A stretch of DNA of 64,000 nucleotides from Phycisphaerales bacterium. Lineage in GTDB: Bacteria > Planctomycetota > Phycisphaerae > Phycisphaerales > UBA5793. Positions within the stretch are counted from its first letter, which is position 1, and each line of letters begins with the position of its first letter. The stretch spans positions 113,256-177,255 of the forward strand of contig JADZAS010000021.1 in the NCBI GenBank assembly GCA_020852515.1. Reading direction: 5' to 3'. The position numbers and the translations under genes were made by a program. The notes under the pieces are model-generated. The model worked only from the letters and a program-made list of their open reading frames with translations. It had not been told where the DNA came from and did no database searches. Below, piece by piece: positions 27,273 to 36,712 of the stretch.

Positions 27273-28085
27273 TCAGCGCCCGACTTCGAAGCGCAGGAAG
27301 CGCGTCACCTTGACGCCCTTGGGCAGCACGTCCTTGACGCTCTGCTTGCCTTCAGGATCGCGAACGTACTTCTGATTGAGCAGCGTGATCTCGCCGACAA
27401 ACTTGCGGATCTTGCCCTCGACCATTTTCTCGGCGATCTCGGCGGGCTTGCCGGACTCCATCGCCTCGGCCTTGGCCAATTCGCGCTGGCGGGCGATGAG
27501 ATCAGCCGGCACGTCTGCGTCGGAGATGCCCTGCGGCTCGGGCTTGTGGCTGACGATGTGCATGCAGATGCCCTTGGCCGTCTCCGCATCGACCTCGCCA
27601 TCGAAGGTGATGACCGCGGCCTTCTGATTGTCGAAGTGCAGGTACGAGCCGCAGCAGGGGGCCTGCAGTTTCAGCCCGCGCTTGAAGACCGTGTTCTCGC
27701 CCGTGGTAATGCGGATGTTGTCGATGATCGGCGCGATCTTCTCATTGGCGCTCGCTTCGCCCGCCGGGCCGGCGAGCACGAGTGAGGCGATGTCGTTGGC
27801 CGCCTTCTCGACCATCTCGTTACGGGCCGTGAAGTCCGTCTCGACGTTGATCTCGACAATGGCGAGGCTCTTGCGGTCGGGCGCGGTGGCGATGGCGAGT
27901 CGTCCCTGAGCCATGGCGCGATCGGCCCTCTCGTCCATCTTGCCCTTGAGTTTGGCGCGAAGCCACTCGATGGCCTTTTCCATGTCGCCGTCGTTTTCCA
28001 TGAGGGCCTCTTTGCAGTCCATCATGCCCAGGCCGGTGCGCTGCCGCAGGGCCATCACGTCCTTTGCACTCACGTTGGCTGACAT
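27273..28085 (-). CDS. tsf: Translation elongation factor Ts
   Basis: A 270-residue EF-Ts. The N-terminal UBA-like segment has VMALRQRTGLGMMDCKEAL, followed by MEKAIEWLRAKL. The core TDFTARNEMVEKAANDIA contains the conserved TDFVA-type motif that inserts into EF-Tu. It promotes GDP release from EF-Tu. It lies downstream of rpsB on the same strand (143 bp gap), the classical rpsB-tsf order. Confidence 0.96.
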   Translation of the reverse strand: MSANVSAKDVMALRQRTGLGMMDCKEALMENDGDMEKAIEWLRAKLKGKMDERADRAMAQGRLAIATAPDRKSLAIVEINVETDFTARNEMVEKAANDIASLVLAGPAGEASANEKIAPIIDNIRITTGENTVFKRGLKLQAPCCGSYLHFDNQKAAVITFDGEVDAETAKGICMHIVSHKPEPQGISDADVPADLIARQRELAKAEAMESGKPAEIAEKMVEGKIRKFVGEITLLNQKYVRDPEGKQSVKDVLPKGVKVTRFLRFEVGR

Positions 28086-28228
28086 GCCATCATCCCTTCT
28101 TGTGATTCGGTCCGGTGCTGGCGGCGCTCAGACCTGGCGCCGCCAGTCAATCTTGATTCACTCGCGTATCCCATGCTGGCCGGACGCAGGCGCGACCGGC
28201 CGTCGTCGCCGAGTTCCCTGCGACGCGC

Positions 28229-29113
28229 TCAGGCCGGAGACTGGTTCGGCCCGACGGATGCCGTCGCCTCGGCGCCATGTTCATCGGAGCCTTCGGTGGG
28301 CGGGGGAGCCGATCCGTCCTTGAGGAACATGGCTCGCCGGCTGCGCCGCGGCGTGGCGGGGGAGCCGCCTTCGCCGGCTGCCCCCCGGGCGTCTTCCTCA
28401 CTCTGCTGGGCCACCACCCGCTGGTTCTTGCCTTCCACCACCGCCGCGCACAGTTCGCGGATGATCACGTCGATGGAGCGCATCGAGTCGTCGTTGCCGG
28501 GGATGGGAATGTCGGCCATGTCCGGATCGCCGTCGGTGTCGATGAGGCAGATCGTGGGAATGCCGAGTTTCTTGGCTTCCATGATCGCGTTCATCTCGCG
28601 CTTGACGTCGATGACGACCATGGCGCCGGGCAGTTTGGACATGTTGCGGATGCCTTCGAGATTCCGCAGGATCTTCTTGCGCTCGCGGCGCAACTGGCTC
28701 TCCATTTTCTTGGAGTAGTTGGCGATGTCGCCGCTCTGCTCGATGTGTTCGAGTTCTTCGAGGCGCTTGAGGCGCGAGCGGATCGTGCGGAAGTTGGTGA
28801 GCGTTCCGCCGAGCCAGCGTTCGATGACCCAGTGCATCTTCACGTCGCCAACGCGCTCGCGGAGCACGTCGCGGGCCTGCCGCTTCGTGCCGACAAAGCA
28901 CACGTCCTTGCCCGAGGCGACCGTCTTGGCGATGAACTTCTTGGCCAGAAGCAGCCCCTTGACGGTTTCCTTGATGTCGATGATGTGGATGTTGTTGCGC
29001 TTGCCGTAGATGTACGGCGACATGCGCGGGTTCCAGTTGGCGCTGCGCTGGCCGAAGTGGATCCCCGCCTCGATGAGGTCGGTGACGAGCGATTTGGAAG
29101 TGATCTGAGCCAT
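28229..29113 (-). CDS. rpsB: 30S ribosomal protein S2
   Basis: 294 residues from ATG 29113 (MAQITSKSLVTDLIEAGIHFG). Typical S2 signatures are GQRSANWNPRMSPYIYGKRN, HIIDIKETVKGL, MHWVIERWLGGTLTNF and PGAMVVIDVKRE. S2 of E. coli is about 241 residues; here the C-terminus is extended by about 50 low-complexity residues rich in Ala, Gly, Pro and Glu after the core. It is followed by tsf. Confidence 0.96.
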   Translation of the reverse strand: MAQITSKSLVTDLIEAGIHFGQRSANWNPRMSPYIYGKRNNIHIIDIKETVKGLLLAKKFIAKTVASGKDVCFVGTKRQARDVLRERVGDVKMHWVIERWLGGTLTNFRTIRSRLKRLEELEHIEQSGDIANYSKKMESQLRRERKKILRNLEGIRNMSKLPGAMVVIDVKREMNAIMEAKKLGIPTICLIDTDGDPDMADIPIPGNDDSMRSIDVIIRELCAAVVEGKNQRVVAQQSEEDARGAAGEGGSPATPRRSRRAMFLKDGSAPPPTEGSDEHGAEATASVGPNQSPA

Positions 29114-29427
29114 GACAGAATGCTCCTTCGAGCACAGCGGCACCGGCGGATGACTGGCCAGCCCTCGGCTCGAACAGAGCACAGAGGGAATCCCGCGCCA
29201 AGGGCGCTTGGGGGGTGGAACTCGGGTCTGATTCGGTGGGAGAAAGAAGACCTCGAACCTGTTTCGTCCCCGGCCGCCACCAAGCCTCACCACGACCGGG
29301 TCCTCCGCCGCTGGCCACGGCAGAGAGGGGAGTTTATCCCCGACGCCGAGGGCGTTCAATCTCGCAGCGGCAAGCAGGCTGATCCGCGACCTCAAACCGG
29401 GGCCATGCCGCCCTAACAGATCCAGAC
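29114..29427. other. rpsB leader region
   Basis: About 314 bp between the rpsB start and the end of the ABC ATPase gene, both on the minus strand. The frame is open but has no conserved content. It should contain the rpsB promoter and 5' leader; S2 autoregulates its own mRNA in many bacteria. I could not identify a specific leader fold by eye. Confidence 0.45.
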
Positions 29428-30276
29428 CTAGTCCAGCCCGGGGATGCTCCATCCCGACGCGGCGTCGGGGTGCCGTTCGTGGAGGATCGGCATGACGTCA
29501 AAGTAGGGCCTGATGATCGGCGAGTCGGACTGCTCGAACTCGCTGAACGAGCCGTCGAAAAAGATGCGGCCTTCATGCAGCATGACGATCCGCGGCTCGA
29601 GGCGGTGCAGCAGGTCCTTGTCGTGCGTGATGATGACCGTCGTCCGCGCTCCGCCCGAGCGGCTCGGCCGGTGGTGCGTGTCGTGGATCAGCCGGTGAAT
29701 CTGGGCCGCGTGCACGGGGTCCAGGCCGGTCGTGGGCTCGTCGTAGAACATCAGGATGGGGTCCATAGACAGCGCGCGGGCGACGGCCACGCGCTTGGCC
29801 ATGCCGCCGGACAGCGCATCGCGGTCCTTTTCGAGGAGCGGCTCGATGTCCTTGAAGCCTACGGATTCGAGTACTTCAATCGCGATTGGCCGGACCTCCG
29901 CATCGGTCATGCCCTTGACCTCGCGAAACCACAGGGCGATGTTCTCAAAGACGCTGCCCGAAAAGAGCGCGTTGCGCTGAAAGACCACCGCCCAGTGCAG
30001 CCGCAGCTCGTCCATCTGCTCTTCGGTGAGGGTGGCGAGATCGACCAGGGCTGCGTCGGGGCGATCGTGATCAGCCACGAGCACGCGGCCGCGATCGGGA
30101 TCCAACTGCCGGAGAATGTGCTTGAGCAGAACCGTCTTGCCGCAGCCCGAGCCGCCGACGATGGCCAGCAGGTCGCTGCGCTGGACTGTCAGATCGATGC
30201 CCTGCAGCACGGGGTGCTCGGCGAACGCCTTATGCAGGTCCTCGACGCGGATTTCGACGGGCTGGGACGGGCTCAT
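29428..30276 (-). CDS. ABC transporter ATP-binding protein, MlaF-like
   Basis: 282 residues from ATG 30276 (MSPSQPVEIRVEDLHKAF). The Walker A GGSGCGKT is at residues 41-48, the Q-loop is in VVFQRNALFSGSVFEN, the signature LSGGMAKRVAVARAL, the Walker B ILMFYDEPTTGLDP and the H-loop ITHDK. The sequence around LSGGMAKR and the GTG.LFSG-type Q-loop resemble MlaF/Ttg2A ATPases of phospholipid transport. No permease (MlaE) or MCE gene is adjacent on this strand, so its partner is elsewhere. Confidence 0.85.
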   Translation of the reverse strand: MSPSQPVEIRVEDLHKAFAEHPVLQGIDLTVQRSDLLAIVGGSGCGKTVLLKHILRQLDPDRGRVLVADHDRPDAALVDLATLTEEQMDELRLHWAVVFQRNALFSGSVFENIALWFREVKGMTDAEVRPIAIEVLESVGFKDIEPLLEKDRDALSGGMAKRVAVARALSMDPILMFYDEPTTGLDPVHAAQIHRLIHDTHHRPSRSGGARTTVIITHDKDLLHRLEPRIVMLHEGRIFFDGSFSEFEQSDSPIIRPYFDVMPILHERHPDAASGWSIPGLD

Positions 30277-30444
30277 GAGCGGACGATGATACGGGTGCCG
30301 GGCGGTTTCAGCGGGCGGCAATCCGGGAAAAGCGCCCCGATCAGTCGCTGCTGAGCCGACGCGAAAGCAGGCCGTGCTACACTCTCTCGCACAGCCGCCC
30401 AGAGGGAATCCAGGCGGTCGGCGCGCCCGACGCAGGAGGATGGC

Positions 30445-31158
30445 ATGGCCAACGCGGTAACCGGCAAGAGCGAAAAGCCTCGAATCTACGACGAAGAAGT
30501 CGGCCTGCTGATGCAGGCGGATGAACTGGCCAACCGCATCATTCTGCTGCCCTGCGGCGATCCGCGGCAGGCAACCCCCGGCCGTCATCGCATCCGCATC
30601 CAGTGGGGCCAGCACCTGCTTTCAGACCTGCTCGCCCACAAGTACCGCACGCTCGTGTGCGGCGTCAACGCGCGCGACAACCATCAGGGGATCATCTCCC
30701 AACTGGCCCGCCTGCTGCCCGGCTGCCAGTGGAACGAAAAGTCCATCACGCACCATGCTCAGGCGTTTGCCCGCTCGCTCGAAGGCGATGAGATACTCGT
30801 GATGAAGTACGACTTCGATGCGCTCGAAGTGTTTGCCCTGCTCCGCCCGCCATCGCGCGAGCATTTCACGCTCTCGATGCTCGAGCGCGGCTTCAAGAAA
30901 CTTTCCGAGATGCTCGAGAGTCGCCGCGACCGTATGCCGTGCGCTTCGGTGAGTTTCCTCGGGGCCAAGTCGAATCGGCTGGTCGGCTCCGACGGCGCCG
31001 AGCCGAGCTTTGAACGCGTGCTGCGAATCATGTTCGAGTCGGGCTATCGCGGCGATGTGTATCCGTCGCTGGGGATGTGGGAGTGTGCGCCCACGGGCGT
31101 GTTCCCGACCTACCCGTTCCCTGAAGGACTCGATCGGATGCGCGGCGGCGGTTTCTGA
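30445..31158 (+). CDS. Hypothetical protein, unrecognised
   Basis: A 237-residue protein with a clear AGGAGG ribosome-binding site at 30434-30439, so it is very likely expressed. No signal peptide or membrane segment is seen. It is rich in charged and aromatic residues (RIRIQWGQHLLSDLL, GMWECAPTGVFPTYPFPEGL). I do not recognise the family. It is divergent from the MlaF-like gene; the product is probably cytoplasmic. Confidence 0.75.
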   Translation: MANAVTGKSEKPRIYDEEVGLLMQADELANRIILLPCGDPRQATPGRHRIRIQWGQHLLSDLLAHKYRTLVCGVNARDNHQGIISQLARLLPGCQWNEKSITHHAQAFARSLEGDEILVMKYDFDALEVFALLRPPSREHFTLSMLERGFKKLSEMLESRRDRMPCASVSFLGAKSNRLVGSDGAEPSFERVLRIMFESGYRGDVYPSLGMWECAPTGVFPTYPFPEGLDRMRGGGF

Positions 31159-31163
31159 AGCCG

Positions 31164-31454
31164 TCAGCGGCCTCTCGTCAACTCCCCGTCAATCTCGGGC
31201 CACCAGCGGCGCACCGTCGCCGCGTCGAAGCGGCGCGGCAACTCGTCCGCCGGCCGATGTGCCAGCACGAATTCAACGACCTGCCGCGCGATCTCGCTGG
31301 GCGGCTCGGTGCCGCTCGACCAATGGTCGTAGTCGGCCCATGAGAGCGTCAACGCGAACCGGGCCGGATCGGCCTCCTGACCCGCGTTTACGCGCACGTC
31401 GAACTCCCAGCCCGATTCCACCTCCCGCTCGCGTTCGATTCGGATATCAGCCAC
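31164..31454 (-). CDS. Small conserved-looking hypothetical protein
   Basis: A 96-residue protein that starts with GTG at 31454, preceded by GGAG on the reverse strand at suitable spacing. It ends WWPEIDGELTRGR and contains TLSWADYDHWSSG. No membrane segment or known motif. It is convergent with the upstream gene and divergent from the permease gene (45 bp between starts). A longer open frame runs through it on the same strand, but the rest of that frame is antisense to the permease gene and is not real. Confidence 0.65.
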   Translation of the reverse strand: MADIRIEREREVESGWEFDVRVNAGQEADPARFALTLSWADYDHWSSGTEPPSEIARQVVEFVLAHRPADELPRRFDAATVRRWWPEIDGELTRGR

Positions 31455-31472
31455 CGAACTGCTCCTCGCGAG

Positions 31473-31478
31473 TATAAT
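31473..31478 (+). promoter_or_regulatory. Possible -10 element TATAAT before the permease gene
   Basis: A perfect TATAAT lies 21 bp before the permease ATG at 31500. No convincing -35 box is seen 17 bp upstream. It lies in the short gap between two divergent genes. Confidence 0.35.
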
Positions 31479-31499
31479 CGAGTTTCGGCAGCACCTGCA

Positions 31500-32795
31500 A
31501 TGACCTTTCTTCTCGAGACAATCCGGCTTGGCCTCAAGAACCTGCGGCTGCACATGTTGCGCTCGCTGCTCACGGCGTTCGGCATCGTGCTGGGCATCGC
31601 CTCGGTCATCGTCATGATGGCCATCACCGAGGGATCCAAGCAGAACGCACTCAAGCAGTTCGAGGTGCTCGGGGCCCGCAACGTCATCCTCCGCTCCGTC
31701 AAGCCCGCTGAGCAGGCCAGCATGGCCGGCGGCAGCAGCGGGCAGGGCGATTTCGTGCTCTCCTACGGCCTGACGAGGCAGGACTACCGGCGGCTCCGGG
31801 CCCAGTTCGAAGACAAGGCCGAGGAGATCGTCCCCCTCAAGACCTGCGGGGCCATGGTCACGCGCGGCTCGCGGCAGATGTCCAGCCAGACGTTCGGCAC
31901 GACGCCCGACCTGCCCCGCTGCGCGAACCTGCCCGTGGCCCAGGGCCGCTATCTCACCTGGCTCGATCTCGAAAGCGACGCTTCGGTGTGCGTGATCGGC
32001 CGCACCGTGGCGCTGCAGCTCTTTCCGCTTGAAGAGCCGCTGGGCAAAACGCTGCGCGTGGACGACCAGATCTTTACGGTGGTGGGGGTGCTGGCTCCCA
32101 TCGGGCTTGCGGGCGGGGCCGGCAGCGCGCTGGTCGGTCGCGATCTGAACCTCGATGTGCACATCCCGCTGTCCACCGCGGAAGCGAAGTTCGGCGACAT
32201 GATCATGCGCCGCAGCGCCGGCAGCCGCGAAGTCACCAACATCGAGTTGAGCGAGATCTACATCGGAATGCCCACCATCGAATCCGTGTCGCGCGGCGGG
32301 CACATGGCGGAGCGCATCATCGACATCGGCCTGCGCAAGGAGCAGGACGTCACCGTCATCATCCCCTACGAACTGCAGGAGATGGCCAAGCGGACAGCGC
32401 GGATCTGGAGCCGCGTCATGCTGTTCATCGCGGCCATCGCGCTGGTCGTCGGCGGAACGGGCATCATGAACATCATGCTCGCCTCGGTGACGGAACGCAC
32501 GCGCGAAATCGGCATCCGCAGGGCCCTGGGCGCCACTCGTGGCCACATCACCTGGCAGTTCCTCGTCGAGACGGGCGTGCTGTCGCTCTTTGGCGGGTTC
32601 ATCGGTATCTTCGTGGGCGTCTTCGGAGCCATGGCGCTGGGCGCGCTTCTGCCCGAGCAATTCCCGACGCAGGTGACCGGCTGGTCGATCGCGGTGAGTT
32701 TCATCGTGGCCTGCGGCGTGGGGCTGATCTTCGGGCTCTATCCGGCCAACGTCGCCGCCAGCCAGGACCCGATCGTCGCGCTGCGCCACGACTGA
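31500..32795 (+). CDS. ABC transporter permease, MacB/FtsX type
   Basis: A 431-residue permease. TM1 is at about residues 20-42 (HMLRSLLTAFGIVLGIASVIVMM), a large periplasmic MacB-PCD-like domain spans about 45-295, then three helices. The loop ERTREIGIRRALGATRGHI is the coupling-helix signature of MacB/FtsX permeases. The family moves lipoproteins, peptides or macrolides, or transmits signals mechanically. The cognate ATPase is not adjacent; the nearest ABC ATPase, at 29428-30276, belongs to a different subtype. Confidence 0.88.
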   Translation: MTFLLETIRLGLKNLRLHMLRSLLTAFGIVLGIASVIVMMAITEGSKQNALKQFEVLGARNVILRSVKPAEQASMAGGSSGQGDFVLSYGLTRQDYRRLRAQFEDKAEEIVPLKTCGAMVTRGSRQMSSQTFGTTPDLPRCANLPVAQGRYLTWLDLESDASVCVIGRTVALQLFPLEEPLGKTLRVDDQIFTVVGVLAPIGLAGGAGSALVGRDLNLDVHIPLSTAEAKFGDMIMRRSAGSREVTNIELSEIYIGMPTIESVSRGGHMAERIIDIGLRKEQDVTVIIPYELQEMAKRTARIWSRVMLFIAAIALVVGGTGIMNIMLASVTERTREIGIRRALGATRGHITWQFLVETGVLSLFGGFIGIFVGVFGAMALGALLPEQFPTQVTGWSIAVSFIVACGVGLIFGLYPANVAASQDPIVALRHD

Positions 32796-32847
32796 TCGCC
32801 ACGCCCGGCAAGGCAAAGTCGCAACCGGTCGGAGCAGGCCGCCGCCT

Positions 32848-34215
32848 ATGCTCCCCGTCGTGGATCCCGGATTGGATACTTCTGAAGCCGTCGAAGCGGC
32901 CGGCGCGCGGAACGCGGCGATGCGGTTCATCGCCGAGCAGGTTCGCCGCTGGCCCGATCTCGATCTGCGCCCGCTTTCGACCGCCGGCCTCGACGAGCGC
33001 GACGCCCGGCTGGCGCAGGCGATCTGCGGTGAGACGGTGCGCCGCTGGCTCACCCTCGAGTGGCTGCTCAATGCGCGACTCAACCGGCCGCTGCGCGAGA
33101 ACGAGGTCAATCTCCAGGCCGCGCTGCTCGCCGGCGCGGCGCAGATCTTCTTCCTCGAGCAGCAGCCCGATTACGCCGTCGTCAACGAAACGGTGGCGTG
33201 GACCAAGCGCCGGGTGCGCGCCAAGGCGGGCGGATTGGCCAACGCCGTGCTCCGCCGCATGATCGACTTGCGCGGCGAGATTGAGCAGGCCCGGCCCGCG
33301 CCGCAAGTCCATGCTCTTCCGCTCGCCGACGGACGCTGGCGACGGCTCAACGAACCGGTGCTGCCCGATGACCCCCTCGAACGCCTGGCAGTGCAAACGA
33401 GCCATCCGCCCGAACTCATCAAGCGGTGGAACTCGCGCTATTCGCCGCAGCAGGTCGAGCGCTTGGCGATGCACAGCCTCGTCATCGCGCCGACGTTGAT
33501 CGCGAACGTGCCGCGCGACCAGGCGGAATCCGATGCGCACCTCACCGCGCACGAGTCGCCGGACGTCGCGGTCTGGTCGGGCTCGCATGCCGAACTTGTA
33601 GCTTGGCTCGCAGCGCATCCGGACTCGCGCGTGCAGGATGCGACATCGTTCGAGGTGGTGCGCCGCCTCCGCCAGGCGACCGGGCCGATGCAACTGATCG
33701 CCGACGTCTGCGCCGGCTCGGGAACCAAGACGGCCCAGCTGGCGCAGGCCTGGCCGGAGGCGACGATCGTCGCCACGGATACCGATCGACGGCGCTTCGC
33801 CATGCTGGCCGAGCGCTTCGCCGGCTCGAGCCGCGTTCAGGTCGTGCCGCGCGAACAACTCGTCGAATTCTCCGGCCGCGCCGATCTGCTGCTGCTCGAT
33901 GTGCCCTGTTCCAACACGGGTACGCTCGCGCGGCGCATCGAGGCCAAGTACCGCGTCGATGCGGCGCACCTCGACTCGCTGGTCGCGCTGCAAAAGCAGA
34001 TCGTGGCGGACCACCTGGCGCTGCGCCGCGACGGCGGGCTGATTGCCTACAGCACCTGCAGTCTCGAGCCGCAGGAGAACGAGGCCCAGCGTGACTGGAT
34101 CAATCGCTGGCACCGCACGAGGGTAGTTACTGAGTTTTCAGTGCTGCCGGCCGGTTTGCCCGGCGAGCCCGCCGCCCGCTATCGAGACGGCGGCTACCTC
34201 GCACTGCTTGGCTAG
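32848..34215 (+). CDS. rsmB: 16S rRNA (cytosine-C5) methyltransferase, RsmB/NOP2-Sun type
   Basis: A 455-residue protein with a NusB-like N-terminal domain (about 20-150, with AQAICGETVRRWLTLEWLL and YAVVNETVAWTKRR) and a C-terminal Rossmann methyltransferase. The SAM motif is DVCAGSGTKTAQLAQ; motif IV is DVPCSNTGTL and motif VI YSTCSLEPQEN, with the catalytic cysteine at about residue 404. The order of domains is that of RsmB, which methylates C967 of 16S rRNA in E. coli. The C-terminus stops shortly after motif VIII. Confidence 0.9.
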   Translation: MLPVVDPGLDTSEAVEAAGARNAAMRFIAEQVRRWPDLDLRPLSTAGLDERDARLAQAICGETVRRWLTLEWLLNARLNRPLRENEVNLQAALLAGAAQIFFLEQQPDYAVVNETVAWTKRRVRAKAGGLANAVLRRMIDLRGEIEQARPAPQVHALPLADGRWRRLNEPVLPDDPLERLAVQTSHPPELIKRWNSRYSPQQVERLAMHSLVIAPTLIANVPRDQAESDAHLTAHESPDVAVWSGSHAELVAWLAAHPDSRVQDATSFEVVRRLRQATGPMQLIADVCAGSGTKTAQLAQAWPEATIVATDTDRRRFAMLAERFAGSSRVQVVPREQLVEFSGRADLLLLDVPCSNTGTLARRIEAKYRVDAAHLDSLVALQKQIVADHLALRRDGGLIAYSTCSLEPQENEAQRDWINRWHRTRVVTEFSVLPAGLPGEPAARYRDGGYLALLG

Positions 34216-34230
34216 CATAAGATAGGGGAA

Positions 34231-34260
34231 GCGGCCCGATTGCTCCACGCAATGGGCCGC
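34231..34260. repeat. Hairpin GCGGCCC-ATTGC / GCAAT-GGGCCGC
   Basis: Twelve paired bases with a one-base bulge (g at 34238) and a 5-nt loop, between rsmB and the EIIA gene, 27 bp upstream of the EIIA ATG. No T-tract. It could be a weak terminator for rsmB or part of the leader of the next gene. Confidence 0.45.
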
Positions 34261-34286
34261 ACGCACAGACGAGGCGCGCGTTCACG

Positions 34287-34757
34287 ATGAATCTTCTCGA
34301 CATTCTCAAACTGGAATGCATCAAGGTCCCGCTCGATCACGCGGAAAAGAAAGCGGTGATCGATGAGATGGTCGATCTGCTCGCCGCCGCCAACACCATT
34401 TCCAGCCCGGCAGCGCTCAAAGAAGCGGTCTGGAGCCGCGAGCAGACGCGCACGACCGGCATCGGCCAGGGCCTGGCCATTCCGCACGGCAAGTCAGATG
34501 TGTGCGATGACCTCATGCTCGCCATCGGCAAGCCCGCGCTGCCCATCGACTTTCACAGCATCGACCGTCAGCCCGTGCGCCTCGTGGTGCTGCTGGTGAG
34601 CCCGCCGGATCAGACCAGTCGGCACATCCAGGCTCTCGCCCGCATCAGCCGCCTGATGACGCAGGACGATTTCCGCGAGGCGGTGTACAACGCCAACAGC
34701 GCCGAAGAGATCTACCGGCTGTTCGAGCAGTACGAGACCTCCGCCGCGCAGATGTGA
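34287..34757 (+). CDS. PTS EIIA domain protein, PtsN-like
   Basis: A 156-residue single-domain EIIA of the fructose/nitrogen class. The phosphoacceptor histidine is H67 in GIGQGLAIPHGKSD. Later segments VRLVVLLVSPPDQTSRHIQAL and RISRLMTQDDFRE fit the family. It is a lone EIIA, with no EIIB/EIIC or HPr nearby, so a regulatory PtsN-like role is more likely than sugar uptake. Its stop lies 6 bp before the next ATG. Confidence 0.87.
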   Translation: MNLLDILKLECIKVPLDHAEKKAVIDEMVDLLAAANTISSPAALKEAVWSREQTRTTGIGQGLAIPHGKSDVCDDLMLAIGKPALPIDFHSIDRQPVRLVVLLVSPPDQTSRHIQALARISRLMTQDDFREAVYNANSAEEIYRLFEQYETSAAQM

Positions 34758-34763
34758 GGCGTC

Positions 34764-35639
34764 ATGCCCAGCCGCTGCACGATTCTTCTGCTCGCTGGTT
34801 TACTGATCGCGCCTTGCAGCTGCGCATCGCAGAAGAACGCGACGCAGGATTCGAATCAAGTTCACGCCGAGGCAGCGCCGGCCGATGCTCCATCGCAGCC
34901 GCAGGCGAATGCGGCGCCACCCGTTCGGCCGGGCGAGCCTGCCGAGCCGGCGGTCGCGCCAGCACCGACTGAAGCCGCTCAAGCCCCGCCCGCCTCCGCC
35001 GGCCCCCAGCCGCCGCGCTACGCGGACGTCGATTGGCCGCACCTGAAGATTGATCTCAACAACAAGGTCGTCGAGATCGCCGGCTACAGCGGCATCAACG
35101 AGGGATGGCTGGAGCAGATCATCTGCCTTGTGGGCAAGCGCGTGCACGAGTCGGTGCTCATCACCGAGGCGTCGCCCAGCCACATCCACGCTGCTTTGCT
35201 GCTCATCGGCCTTGAACCGGGCCGGCCGGGGTGGTGGAAGATCGATCCGGAAGACCCAGAGGGCAGGAAGTGGATCGTCGAGCCGCCCACGGGCGCGAAG
35301 GTGAGCATCACGGTCGAGTGGACCGACGAGGCGGGTCAACAGCACGAAGTGCCGGTCCGTCAGTGGGTGCGCGACTACCACACGAACGAACTGCTGCCAG
35401 ACGGGCCGTGGATCTTCGGCGGATCAATGATGAAGGCCGATTACACCGGCAAGGTCGGCTACCTCGCCGACCGCACTGGTTCCATCGCTGGCCTGGTAAC
35501 CTTCGGCGATGAGCTGCTCGGCTGGTGCGAAGTTCTGCCCGACCAGCAAGCCGTCATGGCCCCCGAATGGCAAGCCAACACCGAGGCGATGCCCGAGCCG
35601 TATACGCCGGTGACGATCAGGCTGCGGGCCGCCGAGTAG
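34764..35639 (+). CDS. YdjY-like lipoprotein
   Basis: A 291-residue protein. An N-terminal signal peptide (about 1-20) ends in PCSCAS, with a lipidation-type cysteine. A Pro/Ala-rich spacer (about 25-90) follows. The globular domain contains [32 protein letters not shown], which resembles the YdjY domain seen in many planctomycete and some enterobacterial proteins. The function of that domain is not established. It follows the EIIA gene by 6 bp and is probably co-transcribed with it. Confidence 0.72.
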   Translation: MPSRCTILLLAGLLIAPCSCASQKNATQDSNQVHAEAAPADAPSQPQANAAPPVRPGEPAEPAVAPAPTEAAQAPPASAGPQPPRYADVDWPHLKIDLNNKVVEIAGYSGINEGWLEQIICLVGKRVHESVLITEASPSHIHAALLLIGLEPGRPGWWKIDPEDPEGRKWIVEPPTGAKVSITVEWTDEAGQQHEVPVRQWVRDYHTNELLPDGPWIFGGSMMKADYTGKVGYLADRTGSIAGLVTFGDELLGWCEVLPDQQAVMAPEWQANTEAMPEPYTPVTIRLRAAE

Positions 35640-35959
35640 AGTCGATCAGCTTCGGCGACGATGACGTTCACGATGCATCAGACTTCGCGATGCTCGTGGC
35701 GGGGCGAGGCGTGAACGATTTCAGAGCCCGCTCCCTTGAGAGTGATCGGGATCCGCCACTGGCCCTGGATCGCGACAACGTCGGCCATTCCGGATGCTCA
35801 GAGTGCATCGGGACCGGGTCGAGGCCATTGCGGATGAGACCTGATTTCGCCCCCCGCCGGACCCACGCCGGACCGGGGCTGCTGTTCAAAGTTCTCCGCC
35901 GCGCCTACCCTTGCCGTCCACGAATTCCCGATCAAAAGCCAATCCACAGCGAGGGGACC
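35640..35959. other. Intergenic region before cysC
   Basis: About 320 bp. The cysC frame is open through it, but without conserved residues. No repeat, hairpin or RNA was recognised. It presumably holds the cysC promoter. Confidence 0.45.
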
Positions 35960-36580
35960 ATGACGCAGCAGAAGGCGACGAACATTCACTGGCACGAAGG
36001 CGAAGTCAGCCGCGACGAGCGCTGGAAGGCGCTCGGACAGAAAGGCTGCGTGCTCTGGTTCACCGGCCTCTCAGGCTCGGGCAAGTCCACCATCGCTTGC
36101 GCCCTCGAGTCGGCCCTGGTCAACCTCGGCCATCACTGCTACCGCCTTGACGGCGACAACATCCGCTTCGGCCTCAACAAAAACCTCGGCTTCAGCGCCG
36201 AGGATCGCGCCGAGAACATCCGCCGCATCGGCGAGGTCGCCAAACTCTTTGCCGACGCGGGCATCATCACGCTGACCAGCTTCATCAGCCCCTACCTCCG
36301 CGATCGCCAGACCGCCCGCGAGGCCTGCGAGAAGGGCGGCATGAAGTTCTTTGAGGTGTACGTCGAAACGCCGCTCGAAGTCGCCGAGGCGCGCGACCCC
36401 AAGGGCCTCTACAAGAAGGCCCGCGCCGGCGAGATCAAGGGCTTCACCGGCATCGACGACCCGTACGAAGCGCCCGAGCGGGCCGAACTCGTTCTCAACA
36501 CCGCCGACATGTCGCTCGATGAGGAAGTCATCGCGCTGGTGGACTTCCTCTCGACGCAGGGCATCATCAAGAAGCGCTGA
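35960..36580 (+). CDS. cysC: Adenylylsulfate (APS) kinase
   Basis: 206 residues from ATG 35960, preceded by gaggggacc. Walker A GLSGSGKS at 36-43, then [29 protein letters not shown], a diagnostic APS-kinase stretch. Further on are [20 protein letters not shown] and [16 protein letters not shown]. It phosphorylates APS to PAPS in sulfate activation. No sulfurylase (cysD/N or sat) is fused or adjacent. A strong terminator follows. Confidence 0.95.
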   Translation: MTQQKATNIHWHEGEVSRDERWKALGQKGCVLWFTGLSGSGKSTIACALESALVNLGHHCYRLDGDNIRFGLNKNLGFSAEDRAENIRRIGEVAKLFADAGIITLTSFISPYLRDRQTAREACEKGGMKFFEVYVETPLEVAEARDPKGLYKKARAGEIKGFTGIDDPYEAPERAELVLNTADMSLDEEVIALVDFLSTQGIIKKR

Positions 36581-36608
36581 GCACATCTGCACGACTCAGA
36601 TCATTCCG

Positions 36609-36645
36609 CCCGGCGGCTCGCCTGCGAGTCGCCGGGTTTTGCTTT
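36609..36645 (+). terminator. Intrinsic terminator of cysC
   Basis: CCCGGCGGCTCG (36609-36620), CCTG loop, CGAGTCGCCGGG (36625-36636) with one G-U pair, then TTTTGCTTT. It starts 28 bp after the cysC stop and is a textbook rho-independent structure. Confidence 0.88.
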
Positions 36646-36712
36646 GGGGCGCGGCCGGCTTCGGTGGGCATATCCTCTGCGCCCGTTTCGCCAACCCCTT
36701 GGAGAGACCGAC

